A stretch of DNA of 64,000 nucleotides from Sphagnum compactum (Eukaryota; Bryophyta; Sphagnopsida; Sphagnales), in NCBI GenBank assembly GCA_965153455.1, contig OZ234493.1, positions 23,488,213 through 23,552,212 of the forward strand, given 5' to 3'. This document shows, in pieces, positions 61,903 through 64,000 of the stretch. The stretch's first letter is position 1. Every line of letters begins with the position of its first letter. The notes beneath the pieces were generated by a model, which saw nothing but the letters and a program-made list of their open reading frames with translations, did not search any database and was not told the origin of the DNA. The translations under genes and the position numbers were made by a program.

Positions 61903-63731
61903 CTAGTCAGACTCCTCTTCATCTGAGGTTTCATTCATATGACGGGCATGTTTCTTGCCCCTTAAGTGTGCCACAAGATCATTTTTGGAAATATTCTTAA
62001 CATTGCAGAGCCTGTAATACACAAAAGAAAGTTCACACTCAGCTCCTGTAATGACCAAACAGCTTGCCTTCTCAAGGAATTGATAAGCATGTGGATCAAC
62101 TGTTGCAAAACAGGGTAACCTAGTGATAATCCAGCAAAAATCTCATATTGTAGAAGGGATAATAATGAAATCTTAATTGACAGGTAGAAGCAGCTTACCT
62201 GCAGTGGTACAATTTTCCTGGAACATGACCAATCAAATCTTTCTTCTCAACCCGAAGCATTTGAGCAGTATGTTTCTTTCCTCTGAAGTGGCCCCGGAGA
62301 TTCTTCTTGCAGGTACAAAAGATATCACATAGGCTGCAAGCTACATTACATATGGTGTTATACGGTCCCACAATTCTTCAAAGACTGTCACGTCGTTGCA
62401 GTTCTTTTTTAGTTTTCCTGAAGCTTTTGCTGAGAACCAAAGTCATTTGACTTTGTCTTAGACTATGATAGCATTCATTTTACACTGGCAGAAATAAAAT
62501 TGTTGTCGCTATAATTTTTTGACAAACAAGACATTTCTCCTCTAAGAACCTTCTGTAGTATGAAGTTCGTTGCAAGCTCAAGAATGAACTGCAGAGCCTA
62601 GGAGTAAACAAGTTTGTTGTTGTAAGTCCTTTATGATACATTTGTTGACATTTATATTACTATGTTTCAAGATGCAAATCACCTTGCGCCAGGATGAACA
62701 TTCTTGTATTTGTCAAAAACACAAAGGAACTTGAGGAGTGCTTTGGAGATGGACAATTATAATTTTAAGCATGTTGACTTTACCTGCAAACGAATTGGAA
62801 CTGGGCTTGTTGTGGCTGGTTATGTTGTGATGATGCTTGACTGACTGTTGGAACCTACATGAGAAGAGCTTCAATCTGTTGTAAATGAACATTACCAGTT
62901 CTACAAAAGAGGAACTGCCCCTTGCTAGAACTATTCATGGTTTTGATGACAACAATATGGAAGTACTCAGAGCCTTCATGGGCATTCACAGAGAATAGAG
63001 GTGGAACAACTCAAAACTATAGTAGCTAACTCTAGAGGTGGAGCCATAATAGCTGCATAGCTCAGATGATCAAGGGGGTGCAGAATACTCCTGATGAATC
63101 ATCCACACCAAAAGCCTAATTTGATTTCAGAGTTCAAATGGGCAGAGTTTTTGAAATAGCTACCTGGACTGAAGTGTTGGTCTGGACTTGATCAGAAACT
63201 TTGTACTCATACCGATGAGGAACTGAAAGGAGAAAGCACGATTGTCAAGTAGAAAAGTGTCAACTCTTGTCCATGTTCTGCCGTACACTCTTGTTCTTAA
63301 TTGTCCATTGGCCTTCATTGCTCACCATCTTCCAGGAGCCCATGATATCCAAGAGTTGTTTTCCAGTCTTCATAAGAGTCCTTGTTGGCTCACTATTGTC
63401 TGAGCTAACAAAATTGCGAACGAAAACCTAATATTTTGACGGCTGCTTGAAAATATTGCATGTACGAGAGTTTGGCAATACCATTATGATGACCAGCATC
63501 GGTGTGCACAACCACTCCTTTTGCTGCAGCAATTATTCGCACGGCATCTCCTGGCAAAATACCTGCATCCTCAACCAGATCTTGTTTTGTCGCCAGCTTG
63601 AGAACATTAACATCGTCATAATGCATTGCAATCAGCCGTGCAAGACATATCTCAGTGCGTTGATCATCAAAACCATCGATGCCCTTCAAGAAATCTTTCA
63701 GGCGGAATAGATTCACGGCATGTACAGCCAT
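61903..63731 (-). CDS. SAM-like domain plus two U1-type C2H2 zinc fingers, 207 residues, five exons
   Basis: Predicted exons: 63742-63482 (ATG at 63731), 63222-63164, 62854-62784, 62333-62199 and 62011-61903 (TAG). All introns are GT..AG and every junction keeps frame, giving exactly 208 codons including stop. Residues about 8-72 (FRLKDFLKGIDGF...DLVEDAGILPGDAVRIIAAA) resemble a SAM domain. Residues 85-125 form a Gln/Ser/Thr-rich linker. Finger 1 is C126-x2-C129-x12-H142-x5-H148 and finger 2 is C171-x2-C174-x12-H187-x5-H193; both carry RGKKH, typical of U1/matrin-type or dsRNA-binding fingers. The tail (TSDEEESD) is acidic. Such fingers usually bind RNA or act in splicing factors; a SAM domain would add self-association. 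The exact role is inferred only. The first donor could alternatively lie 9 bases earlier (63490), keeping frame. Confidence 0.75.
62545..62597 (-). pseudogene. Possible decayed or skipped extra zinc-finger exon
   Basis: After a CTCCTAG acceptor the minus strand begins G CTC TGC, exactly as the last exon of the gene does. It would join the preceding TGC AG to give a C-R-L-C start, but the rest (SSFLSLQRTSYY) lacks the His pair. It is likely a dead copy of the finger module inside the intron. Confidence 0.4.
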
Positions 63732-63742
63732 GATACGCAGAC

Positions 63743-64000
63743 CTGGTGCAATCAATATCAAAAGCAAATTAGTTGAATTTAACAAATTCAGCTGTTGTAA
63801 GGAGCAGCACCATAATTGCTAATTGCCAAACCATGCATTGCTGAGAAATGTGTCCAGTGCAAATTAACATCATCCCCACAAACTTTGCAGAATGTTTTTC
63901 TTGCTTCATTATGCAGGGCAAGTAAACTTTCCTGAGTCTAGTACAAGAGATTCGCGTTTGCCTGGAAACCTACACGCCCCGAGCCCTACAGTGGCAGTGT
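63743..64000 (-). other. 5' side of the zinc-finger gene
   Basis: A GCACCAG acceptor lies just before 63742, so at least one 5' exon, probably untranslated, lies upstream, perhaps beyond the window edge. No promoter element can be pointed to. Confidence 0.4.

Noticed and set aside
63405-63785. 126-codon frame as a single-exon protein
   Set aside because: The part before the ATG at 63731 and the part after 63482 read through splice sites. The spliced model joins in frame to the zinc-finger exons.

Overview
The window looks like nuclear DNA of a plant (streptophyte). Most of it is AT-rich and poor in CpG. Its recognisable genes are a decayed SWR1-family chromatin remodeler of the plant PIE1 type, a decayed type I proton-pumping pyrophosphatase that keeps intron borders, and a short spliced gene with GT..AG introns. 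The transposon load is also plant-like: CACTA, hAT, LINE, Ty3/gypsy and tRNA-derived SINE remnants. I cannot name the species. A non-flowering lineage is possible but not shown.

Layout. 0-5.3 kb holds a Ty3/gypsy gag relic (minus strand), a 2.4-kb non-autonomous CACTA element (2651-5090) filled with minisatellites, and a 154-bp MITE. 5.7-13 kb is mostly decayed repeats, with a GC-rich tandem block, copies of two dispersed repeat families (modules A and B), a hAT-like MITE and a SINE. 13.1-14.2 kb is a relatively young LINE fragment. 14.2-23 kb is non-coding apart from inverted repeats, minisatellites and an array of ~180-bp units. 23.9-24.4 kb has a two-exon fragment of an unrecognised acidic coiled-coil protein. 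27-30 kb (minus strand) has decayed, duplicated exons of an unrecognised spliced gene. 31.4-33.1 kb is a tandem repeat with a nested insertion. 34.4-38.7 kb is a dead CACTA transposase gene, followed on the same strand by fragments of a PIE1/SWR1 gene (39.4-44.0 kb) that is interrupted by an LTR-like block. 46.1-48.2 kb (minus strand) is a dead hAT transposase gene containing a MITE and a 33-bp perfect inverted repeat.

The two best candidates for functional genes are on the right. One is an intronless 706-codon multi-pass membrane protein (54284-56404) inside a CpG-rich island of about 5.9 kb (52.0-57.9 kb) that stands out from its CpG-poor surroundings. The other is a five-exon minus-strand gene (63731-61903) whose exons join into an uninterrupted 207-residue protein with a SAM-like domain, a Gln-rich linker and two U1-type C2H2 zinc fingers. 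A truncated H+-pyrophosphatase pseudogene lies between them (58.1-60.6 kb).

No operon-like or pathway-level cooperation between genes is visible. The region reads as repeat-dominated intergenic DNA with decayed gene copies, plus two intact, unfamiliar genes at its right side. I saw no full-length tRNA gene, rRNA gene or CRISPR array.
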